DNA of 64,000 nt from Wolfiporia cocos (taxonomy: Eukaryota; Basidiomycota; Agaricomycetes; Polyporales; Phaeolaceae): contig JACCLO010000005.1 in NCBI GenBank assembly GCA_029448655.1, positions 3,596,001 to 3,660,000 on the forward strand, read 5' to 3'. Below the pieces are notes generated by a model. It was not told the DNA's origin and did no database searches. It saw nothing but the letters and a program-made list of their open reading frames with translations. Position 1 is the stretch's first letter. Every line of letters begins with the position of its first letter. Shown here piece by piece: positions 45,854 to 57,200 of this stretch. Made by a program: the position numbers and the translations under genes.

Positions 45854-47692
45854 ATGCTTTCTCCCTCAGCTGTGCCGTATCAACGACATCTGTATCTAAT
45901 GCACTGTGCAGTGCCTTGCTCTGCAATACAGCTCTCATCCGTCGTTGTACAGGAAATCATTACATTACAGGCGGCAGAGATAGGACGCCTCCGTACCGAG
46001 CTGAGTGATGTTAAGGTAGGATCACACGTCGCTGATAGGAGACCCAAGTAGCATAAGTAACTTGAATTAGAGGGAGAATTTGAGACTTCTGCAGGATAAT
46101 TGCGGCTGTATCTCGTCTTCTCGTTTGCTCGGTATAACACGAGAAATGTGCGAGATTATAGCACAGGTGTGTTCAGATAGTGATATGATACATTCACGCC
46201 TAACATGAAATGCAGGTTAAGCAAGAGGAAAAGCGAGAAGAAAATGTGTCTCTTCAAATGCAGCTAGATGCAGCAAAAGAAGAGCTCAAGAAGACCCGTA
46301 AAGAGCTTGAGAATGTGATACAGAAAGAAAAAGACACTCATATAGAGTATGAGAAAGCCGCAGTATGCTGGATAAGGACAATGTTTCTTGTTGATAGTCT
46401 CACTAATGTCTCATCCATGGCAGCTCGCAGAATCGAAGACTCGTGCTGTAATCGAAAGGCAAACCGAACAGCTTTCTAAGGAGCTAACGGAGGCGAAGGT
46501 GAGCATCCAAGATAACCACCACATATCGTGCCATGTATCTAGTCGATCGGACAGTCCGAGCTGGTGATTTCGAATCGCAATCTACGGAATGCTGAAGCAT
46601 TGCGCGAGTTTGAGAGACAAACTCTCCGAGAGTGTATAGAACAATGCGAGAGATCAAAAGTAAGTGGATTGGACAACGACTGCATTCTTGAAGCATTTAT
46701 GGTATCTGGCGTTATAGATGGATGAGATAGCCACTCTCCTTGATGAACTCTCCTTGATTCGCGAAGAACTCGCTTCAAGTCAAAGAGTGCTGAGTTCAGT
46801 GAGGAATGCCGTTGCATCGCAAATTGAATCAAAGTCAAATTTACTCTCCATTCAGGAAAGAGATCAAAGCTCGCACTCGACTAAGCGCATGAACACACAT
46901 GATGTGTCACATTGTGATAGTGAAAAAGTGGTAAACGATGAAGCAATACAAGACGCACAGGCCGCAAAGCAAATTTCCACTGTCAACGTGGAAGGCAAGC
47001 ACATTCTATGCACGCTCAGCAGTTCAGTTCTCTCAAGTCGAGAGGTCAATCAAATCGTAAGTGCATTCTGACGTTGATACAATTCATATGAGTGGTAACG
47101 ACCGCCCCGCACCTCGGGGATTCTAGTCTCAGTGAGTATTATAGCAGCCGCTACGCTATACCGCCATATGTTTGATCGCTCACGAAGGCAGATGCAAAGC
47201 CTGAATATCTGGAAGATACCGATTGGCACCATTCTCTGGAACTCTTCCCTGGACTTTGCCCATGCGTACAGTGGCAATCAGCGGCTGAGTAACTCTGGTC
47301 GCTGGTTAGATACAAAGCTGCATCAACAGTTGACCCAGGCAACTTTGGGAAGTCATGTTGAGGCCGCGGTTCAGACTCCAAACGGCTTATATTATGCGGG
47401 TACCTACGAGCTGCAAGCACATGAGACATTGAAGATACAAGCGTACAAAGACTTGGATCAAACGGTGTGTGGAATACAGTTTGCATGTGATTTGACTGAT
47501 GCGTATTTTCTCTAGACATGCGAAGCTATTTATGCTGCATGTGCCACTAGCAGCACGCGCAAGCCTGCATCAGCAACTAAACGGGCCCTGGTTAAACAGG
47601 CATATCTGGCAGGGATAGTCTATGTCACACGATTTAGTCTTCGTCGAATTGGTTATAATGAAGTATTGGGCAAGAGATGGTCACGTTTATGA
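45854..47692 (+). CDS. Coiled-coil protein with WxxCPxxGF-like domain, paralogue 4
   Basis: Function unknown. The N-terminal module IQLSSVVVQEIITLQAAEI matches paralogues 2 and 5, but the position of their ATG reads ATA here. The start is therefore probably ATG 45854 or 45899 upstream, or the original start has been lost. Coiled-coil exons include LQMQLDAAKEELKKTRKE (about 46250) and ATLLDELSLIREELASSQ (about 46730). The linker ends in EGKHILCTLSSS. The 5-nt microexon is 47127-47131, and the domain exon starts after the AAG at about 47195. The domain is the most diverged of the five: WNSSLDFAH replaces the W-x2-CP-x2-G core, while GLYYAGTYEL is kept. The last exon has KQAYLAGIVYVTRFSLRR and stops at 47690-47692. 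This copy may be decaying or specialised. Confidence 0.68.
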
Positions 47693-48189
47693 AATCAATG
47701 TGTAGATCTGTAGTTTCGTAACTTCCATGATCATCGGTACATAAGACTTGGGATAGCTACTCAATCAGACCCACTGAATGTTAGTGTGTAAGCCACGTAA
47801 ATGGGATGTATTTTGTACCACATCAATCAAGCAGCGGATTTCCAGCATATACCTTCGTGACCGATGTATCCGAAAGATTGATAATTAACACCATTGCATT
47901 ATCGAGGATGAAAATTGTGATGCTGGTGCATCACTAACTTAGGTGCGACCAATATCTGGCTCGCCACCGTGACCGAAGCTCTAGCGCTCGAACTTTGACA
48001 CCAGTCATGATACCGTCAAGCGACATTTTAAGGAGCAGTATGATGTACGCCAGCGGACATAAGTAAATTGGGGGGCTCTACTGTCAGGATTTCGGTCTAG
48101 CTGTCACTATCTCCGGCCTCGCGATGCGCCTGTTGTTGTGTGCCTACTAATGCCTGCTTGGCATTGCTTGGGAAACGTCGACAGTTATG

Positions 48190-48269
48190 CCGAAATATTG
48201 ACAGCTGGACAGAAATATTGACAGCGAGGCAGAAATAGTGACAGCTAGGCCGAAATACTAACAGTAGAG
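48190..48269 (+). repeat. 20-bp tandem repeat, four units
   Basis: Four head-to-tail 20-bp units at 48190, 48210, 48230 and 48250, with the core GAAATA-(t/g/c)-t-(g/a)-ACAG. Unit 4 is the most diverged. No palindrome or coding role is evident. Confidence 0.7.
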
Positions 48270-48280
48270 CCTCCCGATTT

Positions 48281-48474
48281 ACAAAATTGTGTCTGCTGGC
48301 GCACATCATACGTGCCGAATAGTATCGATGTTCCCAATGAAGCAACAATACCAAGCTGTCAACTTCAAGCCGAACTACGGGACCCAAATAATTTTGTCCG
48401 CTGGCGCCCCTCATACTTGCAAGGTCAGAATGTGAACACATAAATTTTGTCTGCGGGGGCACGTCAAAGATGAT
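48281..48474 (+). repeat. Three dispersed copies of a ~30-bp motif
   Basis: Near-copies at about 48281-48312, 48388-48420 and 48440-48473 share the core TTGTSYGCKGGSGC, then CAC/CCC and TCA. They may be remnants of a repeat family or transposon end. Confidence 0.5.
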
Positions 48475-48581
48475 TCAACATTTGTAGCTGCTCTGTGTAT
48501 AGCACGTCCATAGCCCGTCTTGATGCACGGTGCAGAATGTCGACGGATTTAGAGTATTACCGAGCCACATATACCAAGCAA

Positions 48582-50957
48582 TCACAATGATTCCCACATC
48601 CGGAGAAAACCGGCATCAAATCCGAGGCGGCGAATAGTAAACTTCGACGCAATGGCATTCCCTGTGAGGTAGGATTCTCGCATTTCCGATTGTCTCAAAG
48701 ATGCAGCCGTTTCCGTCAAAAGAGCCTGTTGTACCTGATTTATTTCTGGTCAGTTGTTAACTCTCATAGGCTGGCTCCGTTGACTTACCTTGGTAGGAAG
48801 ATCCTCGAATTCTTTCACGCTCAGGTTCTCTGAGCTTCGAACGGTGTATGTTCCAGCATAATAGTACTTGCTGCCATTCCCCACAATCAGTTCCACCTGA
48901 GATTTATTCGTCACTTTCTGCAGCTTCTGCATGCCATAGGCGGATAAGGATCCTTGTTTGTCGAGATAATGAGTGCCTTTGATAATAAATCCAGTATTTG
49001 GACATTCTATCCACACGATCGAATGTGCTTGGACCTTGCATAAATTATATTGCATCAGTTGCCTTTAATATTGCTCAGCAATTTTCTCTCAATGGTTCGA
49101 AGGAGAACTCACAGAGACTGTGAATCGGTGAAACAAAAGTAAACGTGTATCGACACACATTAGACACAGGAAGACGCACACGCTTCAAGCTCCCGAGTTC
49201 TTCTTTGGAACGGGAACAACTGGTACGATACATGAGAACTTCTTGTCCTTCTACCCAATCTTGGTGTGATGATCTTTGTTCAGATGTCTGATTAGGCTGC
49301 TGCTCTCCCAGTAGGCTGTCAGCTCCGGCTACAATTCCATCTATCGTTTCATTATTAGGACTTCCACACTCCTGAGGCTCATATGGATCCATCTCGGCCT
49401 CTGCAGATGGCAAATGAGTGTGATCCTTTGCGCTCTGGTATTAATATGGTATCAAATGCTGCATGTAGCAATTTCTAGGATGGATGTACCTTATCGAAAG
49501 AGTGCTCGCAGGATATCTCTTCAATTGTGGTAGGTGATCGTATGATATCGCTGCATAGCACTTGGGATTCCCCCCTCTGCAAAGGCGACAAGATGTTCTG
49601 TTCTTTGATCTATACATGCGAGGGTGAGGCTACCACGTCTTCCGTTTGACGATAGACGCACCAAAATGAGCTCCTTCTGGCATATATCGAGCTCCTCGCG
49701 GGTCAGGGCAAGAGCTTCTGCTTGGTTTATCTGAGAGATAACAATCGTAAGCTCATCAACCAAGTGGTTTCATTTGGATGGGACTGACGTTTGACTTCTC
49801 GCCTTCTTTAATGCGATCATAGAGCATCTTTCGTTCGGACTCCCATACCACTTCAGCATTATGTAAATCCTCCTAAAAGCTTCCGGATATATTTCAGAGC
49901 ATCTACGGGACACAGAACTTCATGCAAAGCGTACCTTAGCGATCTTCAATTCAAGGAGCAGTTCTTCGACCTGTCTGCTCAGCGCTGCTTTCTGTTCAAT
50001 TGCATTAGAATTTGCAGCCGCCTCAAAGACGGACAGTCGTCAGTAATAACGAGTCCGCAAGATAGCTCAGTTACGCGCACCAGGGCTTCCTTTGCCTCTT
50101 CGCGCTCAATACCCGCTTCACCTCTCACTCTCACCAACTCACTAGTAGCTGAATTAGCTTCACTCTGCGCAGCGTGAATCTGTCGTCGCAAATCCTCTAT
50201 CAATGCTTCCCGTGCATGTGGCTCAAGGTCGGATGAGGCGTCCCGACGTCTTTCACTGCAACGCTCGCATTGCGCCACAGAACTACCCTACACGACAAGC
50301 ATAAGACCTACACTGAGCATTGCAGTGAGAAAGTTACCTTTGGGGACATGAATATGTTACCACGAGGGATTTCCTGATGGGAATGGGTCCATAGCGGGTT
50401 TCGCATATTATGAGTATTCTCTGCCTATTCAGACACAGTGTCTCGATGAATGCAAGCTCAGACAAGCATGGTAAATTTCTACCTACAGAAGTATCCTCAA
50501 GCATGCTTAGAATCTTGATTAGAATATCTCTAACGAGTGTCTGTACAGAATCCCAATCAGTGAAATTACTTCTTGTCGCATGAGTGTGGAGCTGACCCAT
50601 TTCAAGTCTTCATGAGCACTCGTATCAATAGCAGTTCGAGTGCTGAGCAACGGAATAGCCTGCTAACACGTTGCAGATAACGTAGTCCAGACATCATCTA
50701 TGTTGTCCTACCTGATTGATCATCTCACGCAGCTCCCGAGTAAGACTTGAGCTTGATGCTCCAGATGACAATGGAGGATTATAGCGATCCCTTAACAGCC
50801 TCAGATTTTCGTTCTGAAAAGGGTGTCTAAAAACAACTTTTGCATTTTGCAAAGGGTTTGTGCTCACTTCGACTCCATGCAGTCTGTCACGAAGGTGTGC
50901 AATTTCCGAGGCCTGAAGGGTAATGATCTCTTGCACAACGGTAGACGAGAGCTCCAT
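48582..50957 (-). CDS. Coiled-coil protein with WxxCPxxGF domain, paralogue 5
   Basis: Function unknown. ATG 50957 starts MELSSTVVQEIITLQASEI, the clearest form of the shared N-terminal module. It is followed by ENLRLLRDRYNPPLSSG. Coiled-coil exons include EALIEDLRRQIHAAQSEA (about 50210), AKEALVRVTEL and ALTREELDICQKEL (about 49710). A Pro/Gln/Ser-rich linker (about 49400-49240) contains EGQEVLMYRTSC. The 5-nt microexon is 49117-49113, between TTCACAG and GTGAGT. The domain exon (about 49061-48790) has VWIECPNTGFIIKG, QVELIVG, KYYYAGTYTV and EFEDLPTK. The last exon stops at 48582-48584 after ESYLTGNAIASKF and IRRLGFDAGFLRMWES. All family landmarks are intact. Confidence 0.75.
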
Positions 50958-51072
50958 ATGCAGTCTTGGTGAAGGTGCTGTGTGCGAGCAACTGGATAGG
51001 ACTATCTGTGCGGGGCCTCGCCTCAACGCCTCACCTCAACGCCTCAAGGCCTGAAGCATGTCAACCACGAAC

Positions 51073-51354
51073 TCATGTATTCCCGCTACCGGAGGTAGTG
51101 GGTCTTGGAGCGTAAATCGGAACGCAAAAGGTTTCAAAATTTCCTTCGGGCTTTAGGGCAGGTCTCCGGTTACAATTTCTCTTATCAGCTTGTAAGTGTG
51201 GGAACATAGGTAACAAAGTGTCTGATCCGAATGTCTCCGACACCAAAGCGCTCTGCAGATGGTAACCGTTTAAACGCCTGCAGAGTTTGACCGCATTACA
51301 ATGCGAATGCACGCCTGCTTGTCTGTCAATATATTTTATATCTTCCTCATCCAT
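51073..51354 (-). CDS. Small open reading frame, 93 aa (doubtful)
   Basis: An ATG-initiated single-exon frame (MDEEDIKYIDRQ...). No signal peptide, membrane segment or known motif. It lies upstream of paralogue 5 on the same strand and could also be leader sequence or chance. Confidence 0.22.
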   Translation of the reverse strand: MDEEDIKYIDRQAGVHSHCNAVKLCRRLNGYHLQSALVSETFGSDTLLPMFPHLQADKRNCNRRPALKPEGNFETFCVPIYAPRPTTSGSGNT

Positions 51355-52303
51355 GATTGGTACTTAACATGAGCCCTGAGCTGATAGTACGCGTGCGGTA
51401 GCAGCTATAATGTGCATTATGCAACCGTTCTTCTCCCGCAAAGAATCATAAGAAAGCAGAGACTGTTTGGATAGCTCAGATTGTAATTTGTGGTGAATGC
51501 ATTATTGGTTGATTCGCAGTGCTGTCGGCCGTATTGCTAAATCTAAACTATGCTACTGTAAGTACAGAATTGCTAGGACATGCCCAGTAATTTTCTCGTT
51601 GCCTCATGCCTCTCGGGTTGCACGTAGTTGTCAATTCCACTCCTGCTACTGTGAGCTGTCGCCTCCCCACAGTCGTCATTAATGATGGCCATTTAATCTT
51701 CAACACCATCTATTTCAAAAGCCCGAGCTATTATCAGTATCTGTCCATAGCATATACAGAGCATATAGTAAGTGAAAATGCCAGAGCTAATCACGATGTG
51801 CTAGACGCGCGAGCGTGACAATCCAACGCGGGGGGGGCGCCGCGGCGGCATCTACACCCGCATTTACGACACGTTTGTTGTATCTGTACTTCATGTGCCG
51901 ATCTGCCCGTTAATGTTCATCGGTAGCGGGCTATGCCGTGCTTGCGCGGCCTTACCGCCTTATCAGATAATAAGGACTCGCCCACAAGAGGTCACATGAT
52001 CGGCCTTGTATACAATACGTATTACCTGCTTCACGTTCACTGGTTTCTTGTCGACAGCGGGTTTCAAGCGGAATCGCCCCAAAGACAGGTCATCTATCGG
52101 GCCCCAGGTCTTGCTCGAACCCGTGTTTCCTTTAATCCAGAAAACGCTGATCAGCACTATTTCGAGAGTACTACGTTTGTGAGGCCCTAAATACATAATA
52201 CGTTTCACAGAATGATCAGAATATCCAACTTCACGTCATCAGTTTTAAGCCTGCACAAACTGTGAGTCATGTAGGGGTGTGTATACTTTAGGGCGGCCAG
52301 TTG
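51355..52303. other. Intergenic, no gene seen
   Basis: AT-rich, short frames only. A run of eight G followed by a GC-rich tract near 51829-51850 stands out. No repeat or RNA gene is recognised. Confidence 0.45.
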
Positions 52304-53466
52304 CTACAATCTAGTCACTGACCAAATCAACGTATAGGATGTAGCATTTCCTCCATCGGAGGTCACCCGCTCCCTGGCTTCCACTTTGGCCTCGACTTTG
52401 ACCGTACCGCGCTCAAACACCTGACCATCCCAGAGTTCACCCCAGCTCTCTGGTGAATGGCAAAACATGTGCGAGCCAGCCCTACTCGGGTTGCCTTCCC
52501 TAATCCGCACTCCCTTTTCAGGAAGCCCTCCATGGGCACCGAATATCATCGATCCCGGCAAGGGTGAGAGCAGTCCGGCAAGTGACTTTGCAAGCTGCAA
52601 TTGGCGTGCCTCGTCGAAGAGATGGAAGAATGAAGATGCATGGATAGCGGAGACATGCCCGAGAAGTGGTGTCAGGTTTGTAAGCGAAGAAAGCGGCGGA
52701 GCAGGTTCCTTAGGAGGCGTGTAAAATGGAGGCGTAGCCCTGAGGAAGGTCTTATCGAAGGCATCTCCTGCGACGAACGGGACAGGGAACGTGTCCGCAC
52801 TCGAATTGAACAAACGGTGCCCGAGCTGCCAAAATTCTGCAGTTTGATGTCAGCTGATCCCGGTAACGGCTTCAGATAACATCCTTCTCTAATACATACC
52901 GGCATGGAGGTCAGACGCAATGACGCTTTCGACTGGAATTCCATCTGAGACTGCCTTGCGCACATCATTCCCAACTACATGAGGTCTCAAAATAGGATCA
53001 CATCGGAGATGCGGGGGACTTACAGCAACAGCCGATGTCAAGGAAGATGACTCCCCTGCGCTCCCGCCCCATTTTCAGGAGCTGCGCATAGACAGGGAGG
53101 CGGGATATCTTGAATCTGGTCAGTTCATTGATCTGTCAGAGACTTGCTACATAGTAATGCGAGAAGGACATACTTCATGAACCTGAATTTACGAATACAC
53201 GAGTATTGGTAGACCTGCAGATCGCGGGCTATGTTAGTTTATGCCAAGGGGAGCGTAAACTACAATGCCACAGCGGTATGTCAGTCCCTGGCATGCACCT
53301 TGTACGCATTCGCTTGAACTTGCTCAACGTGCAGATTGAGCGCATCATCATCGGTTATCCCTGTCTGAGATTTGAAGAAGGCAAGCTCTTCCGCGTCAAG
53401 CTTGTGGCGCTCATTTGAATCTTCTTGCGAAAGAATGGTTTCATCTGTTTTGGGATCGAAGTTCAT
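52304..53466 (-). CDS. SAM-dependent methyltransferase-like protein
   Basis: Six exons on the minus strand. ATG 53466 starts MNFDPKTDETILSQ; the frame continues upstream but only to a TTG, which is not used. The sequence runs ELAFFKSQTGITDDDAL, then (after introns) VYQYSCIRKFRFMK and FKISRLPVYAQLLKMGRE. Next come the SAM-binding loop GVIFLDIGCCVGNDVRK, SVIASDLHAEFWQLGHRLF (acidic residue after strand 2) and HASSFFHLFDEARQLQLA. It ends SYTLIWSVTRL. The class I methyltransferase fold is clear, though the glycine loop is GCCVGND rather than GxGxG. The substrate is unknown; the family is common in basidiomycetes as a standalone protein of about 280-300 residues. It is divergently paired with the adenosine deaminase gene. 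Confidence 0.85.
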
Positions 53467-53878
53467 ATCCTCGGTCGTCGTTTCAGGCGGGAACAAGATG
53501 AGTGTCGAGGCCGTTATCGATGGCGAATGCCTCGGGGAGCCAATCGTGTGCCGGGAGCTGGAATCGGGATTTGAGATCGTGATTGCACTTGCTACAGCCC
53601 CGCAAGAATCGCTGGCACCATCACTGCGTTATTGCTTGCTCATTGTCCGCTTGAAGGATGCCGATCGCATTCGGGATGCGGAGGTATCACCAGACCCAGC
53701 GGGTTCTCTAACGCCGTACATCACGTGCATGCCGACGCGTGCGATCGGAGTGTCGCGATCGAACGCGTTTTAACCCATCCGAATGCGAGACGCCGACGAA
53801 TCGATGAACGCGTACGATTATAACACATCGTCTTGTCAAGCATCTGCAGGATCAACGAGTGCCCTCTGTGCAAGGGAC
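53467..53878. promoter_or_regulatory. Bidirectional promoter region (methyltransferase / ADGF deaminase)
   Basis: A 412-bp spacer between two divergent start codons, so both promoters must lie here. The + strand frame 53372-53773 crosses it but reads as antisense to the methyltransferase start. No specific site could be named. Confidence 0.5.
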
Positions 53879-53893
53879 ATGAATGCCTATTTT
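53879..53893 (+). pseudogene. First five codons of the ADGF-type adenosine deaminase, cut off by the retrotransposon
   Basis: ATG AAT GCC TAT TTT lies directly left of the element. The frame continues at 62095 (CAA GAG CGT...) once the element and one copy of the 5-bp duplication are ignored. This is the natural start of the deaminase gene, now 8.2 kb from the rest of its coding sequence. Confidence 0.75.
53889..53893 (+). repeat. Target-site duplication of the Ty3/Gypsy element, left
   Basis: ATTTT; an identical copy is at 62090-62094. Five bases is the usual duplication length for this class. Confidence 0.8.
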
Positions 53894-54266
53894 TGACACA
53901 AGCAACACTTCAAGCAACTACTCAGGGGATTGTTACTCGCGTTTCAGCGCAATCCTAGTCTGAGGCTACTCAAGGCGTATAAGGCCAAGACGAGTCTGGG
54001 GTGCTACCCTGCTCGTCGGCCAGTATATATGCTATTCTACTGTTTGTACACTGTTTGGCTACTGTACAGTTATTACGTAAGCTGAGAGTCCGATATTATG
54101 GTAAACCCTATAATGGGTGTAAGTACACGGCACAGAGTGTCCGGGGGGCTGGTAACACGTGATAGGGTGTTCGGGGTCTTGCACGTGACTGCTTAGGCGC
54201 GCGCTTAGATAAGATAAGGGTTCAGGCTCTAGTCACTAGCTAGGCGAAAGAAATCGGCTTGTGACA
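53894..54266 (-). repeat. 3' LTR of the Ty3/Gypsy element
   Basis: 373 bp, no difference seen from 61717-62089. The polyprotein frame runs into it and stops at 54229-54231. Confidence 0.93.
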
Positions 54267-57200
54267 GTACCCCCTCTTCTAGCTGCGTGTCCCCGCGCCC
54301 AGCAATTACTTTGCAGAAGTTTTGGTCAACGTGACATGGGTGGTCGTGTTCGTGTTTTTGACAGATGTGTGGGTTTGCCATCTGTATGGTATACTGTACG
54401 GGATAGATCCAGCCCGGGTTGTTGGGTATCGTGGATTCTATGCATTGTCCCACTTGTATTCCATATTGTACTACACGACTTTTGGGATTACAAAACCAGA
54501 AGTTCCTGGCGACGAGTTGTTTTGGGTAGATATAGAAGGGAATTTTCGCGTCCTTCAGTAATTCGATATCTACGTCGTCGTGGATGATGAATTCGTTCGG
54601 GTTTTGTCTGAGTCCCATGGCGATGGCTTTCTTCTCGAAGTTCTCCCACTCTGGGTCCCACTCAGTGTGTCTGTTTTTCCACTGGTGGCCTGGGGCGGTT
54701 GGTCTTTCTTCGAAGTATTTTGTTACCAAATCCTGCCAGGGAGTCAATCCGCGCTTTCTTTCCCATGTCGTTGTCCCATCAGACCATTCAACTTCCAGCT
54801 CGACTCGCCCTCGGTCTTCCCTGGATGCGAGGATCCTGAGAGGCCTGCGAGCGTCATTGCTTTCCGTCCGTTCGTTATGGTTCTGATTGGGGAAAGCCGG
54901 AGCATGATACGGTAGTAGTAGGGCTTCGTTAAATATAGGGTATATGCCTCGCATGTCTGCGGGCAAGTCCAGTTCGTATGCTCCATGTCCGACTTTCTTG
55001 GTGACCTTGTATGGACCGTACCGCTTTGAATCGAGTTTCTTCGTAGGGTTTCCCATGTTAATGTTTCGCCCATCGACCCAAACCATGTCTCCCTCGTTGT
55101 ACTCGTGGGGGTTGGTTCGTTTCCGGTCGTAGTATTCTTTCATACGAAGTTTGGCTTTCTCGAGGTTCTTCGAAGCGGTTTGGCTGATTTCGTGCATGTG
55201 TTCGACCCAGTCCTTGGCTGTTCCCACCCCCTCTTCCAGCTCTGGTGCCTCCACGCCTGTAAATGGGTGGTATCCGTGAGTGAGGTAAAAGGGGCTGTAG
55301 CCCGTACTACTATGTACATGACACTTGTACGCAAATGCTGCTAGCGGGAGTAAGTCCGGCCAGTTGGTATGGGTGTCGTTAATAAATAATCGTAGGTACA
55401 CCTCCAGTTCCTGGTTCATTCGCTCCGTCTGCCCGTCTGTCTGTGGGTGGAACGCGGTACTGGGGTTTCCCTCGATGCCTAATCTACGGTATACATCTTT
55501 GATGAAGTCCGATACAAACTGTGGTCCTCTGTCGCTAAATACTTTCTTTGGTAGTCCGTGTTGTGCATATACTTTATCTATAAATATGTTGGCCCAACCT
55601 TCGGCAGTAAGCCTGGTTGTGGTTGGGACTGCGATATAGTCCTTGGATTTCATATCTACAACTACAATAATAGCGTCCCGACCCTTGGATACTGGGAGTC
55701 CCGTGATCATATCGACGGAAATGTTCTCCCAGTTGTGTGTGGGTGTTGGATTCGGGTTCAGTGGTGCGGCTCTCTTCGAGCGGTCTGGCTTGGCTCTTTG
55801 GCATTTGATGCATGCCTTGACGTACTGGCGGATGTCGTTTCGCATCTTTGGCCACCAATATGATCGATGAATGGCGGTGTACGTGTTTTCAGTGCCGGGA
55901 TGTCCTGCCGAGACCGTGTCGTGGAATGACGAAATGATTTTTCCGATTAATTCCTCGTCTCTCGGAATGATCAGCTTCCCCCTCCTGTAGCGTAGGCCGT
56001 CCTCGGCCGTTTCCACTGATCCTTCTACTACCTCCTTGTCGTAGAGAGCGGCTTCCGCTTTGACCCTCTCTTTTACCTCCTCGTGGGTGATCCCGTGAGG
56101 TAGGGTATAGAATGAGGATCTCAGCCTTTCTGCGCTGTCTTTGGCGAAGAGGTGTTCCTTCAAGACGATCTGTCCTTCGAGGTGATCCTTGTTGTCGTCG
56201 TGATCGCCTCTTCGGGATAGGCCGTCTGCCCTTCCATTGGTCTTCCCGGGGATGTGCACGAGTTGTAGGTCATACTCGGCGAGTTCCGTCATCCACCGGG
56301 CTTGTCGCGGATTAATCTTCTGTGGGGTTTTAAAGTATTCTAGATTCTTATGGTCCGTTAGTACTTCTACAGGGTGTTTTGCACCCATTACAAAATGCCG
56401 CCATTCGTCTAGGGCGCGCATTATGGCCAGTAGTTCGCGATCGTAAATCTCGTAGTTTCGTTCTGCCGGTAGTAGCGTCTTTGAGTGATACGCTATGGGT
56501 TTCCAGATGCCGTCTTGATTCTGCATGAGGCAGGCTCCAGTTGCGAAGTCTGACGAATCTGCCTCAATGCGGAATGGATCGTCATCGTTTGGTATCCCTA
56601 GTACAGGTGCTGTGACGAAGATGTTTTTTAACTTGTCGAAGCATTCCTGTTCTGTCACGCCCCATTGCCATTCTCCATCTTTGGTTAGATTGATAAGGGG
56701 GCGTGCTACCGTTGAGAACTTGGGTATGAATCTCCGGTAGAAGTTGGCAAATCCTATAAAGGATTGTACTTCTTTCTTGTTCCGAGGTGCCGGCCATTCG
56801 GCTACTGCGGCGACCTTCGCGGGGTCCATACGGATTTCCCCGTGAGAGATTATGTGCCCTAGGTACTCTACTTCGGATTTCTCGAACTCGCATTTTTCTG
56901 GTTTACAGGTCAGCTTATTTTGACGGAGAACCAAAAGAACCTTGCGCAGGATCTCTCTATGTTCTTTCTGGTTCTCCGTGAAAATAAGGATATCGTCCAA
57001 ATATACAATGACCTTCCCCGTGAGGACTAGGTCTCTAAATATGTCGTTCATCAAGGTCTGGAACGTGCCTGGTGCGTTGCACATTCCGAAGAACATCACT
57101 AATGGCTCGTAGAGCCCTCTATTAGTGATGAAGGCGGCTTTCTCTTCGTCGCCTTCCTTGATTCGGACGTTGGTGTATCCCCAACGAATGTCCAATTTGG

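Larger units (their letters stand above)
47693..48581. other. Intergenic region with two short repeat families
   Basis: Lies between the 3' ends of paralogues 4 and 5 (convergent). It holds a 20-bp tandem repeat (48190-48269) and three dispersed copies of another short motif (48281-48474). No gene is seen; the minus-strand frame 48462-48097 runs through the repeats and is not credible. Confidence 0.5.

Noticed and set aside
48190..48269. CRISPR-like array
   Set aside because: Units abut without spacers and the host is a eukaryote; it is a plain tandem repeat.
48097..48462. 121-codon minus-strand frame
   Set aside because: It runs straight through tandem repeats, so the openness reflects the repeat rather than coding.
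53467..53496. Methyltransferase start at 53496
   Set aside because: The codon is TTG; ATG 53466 is the first proper start.
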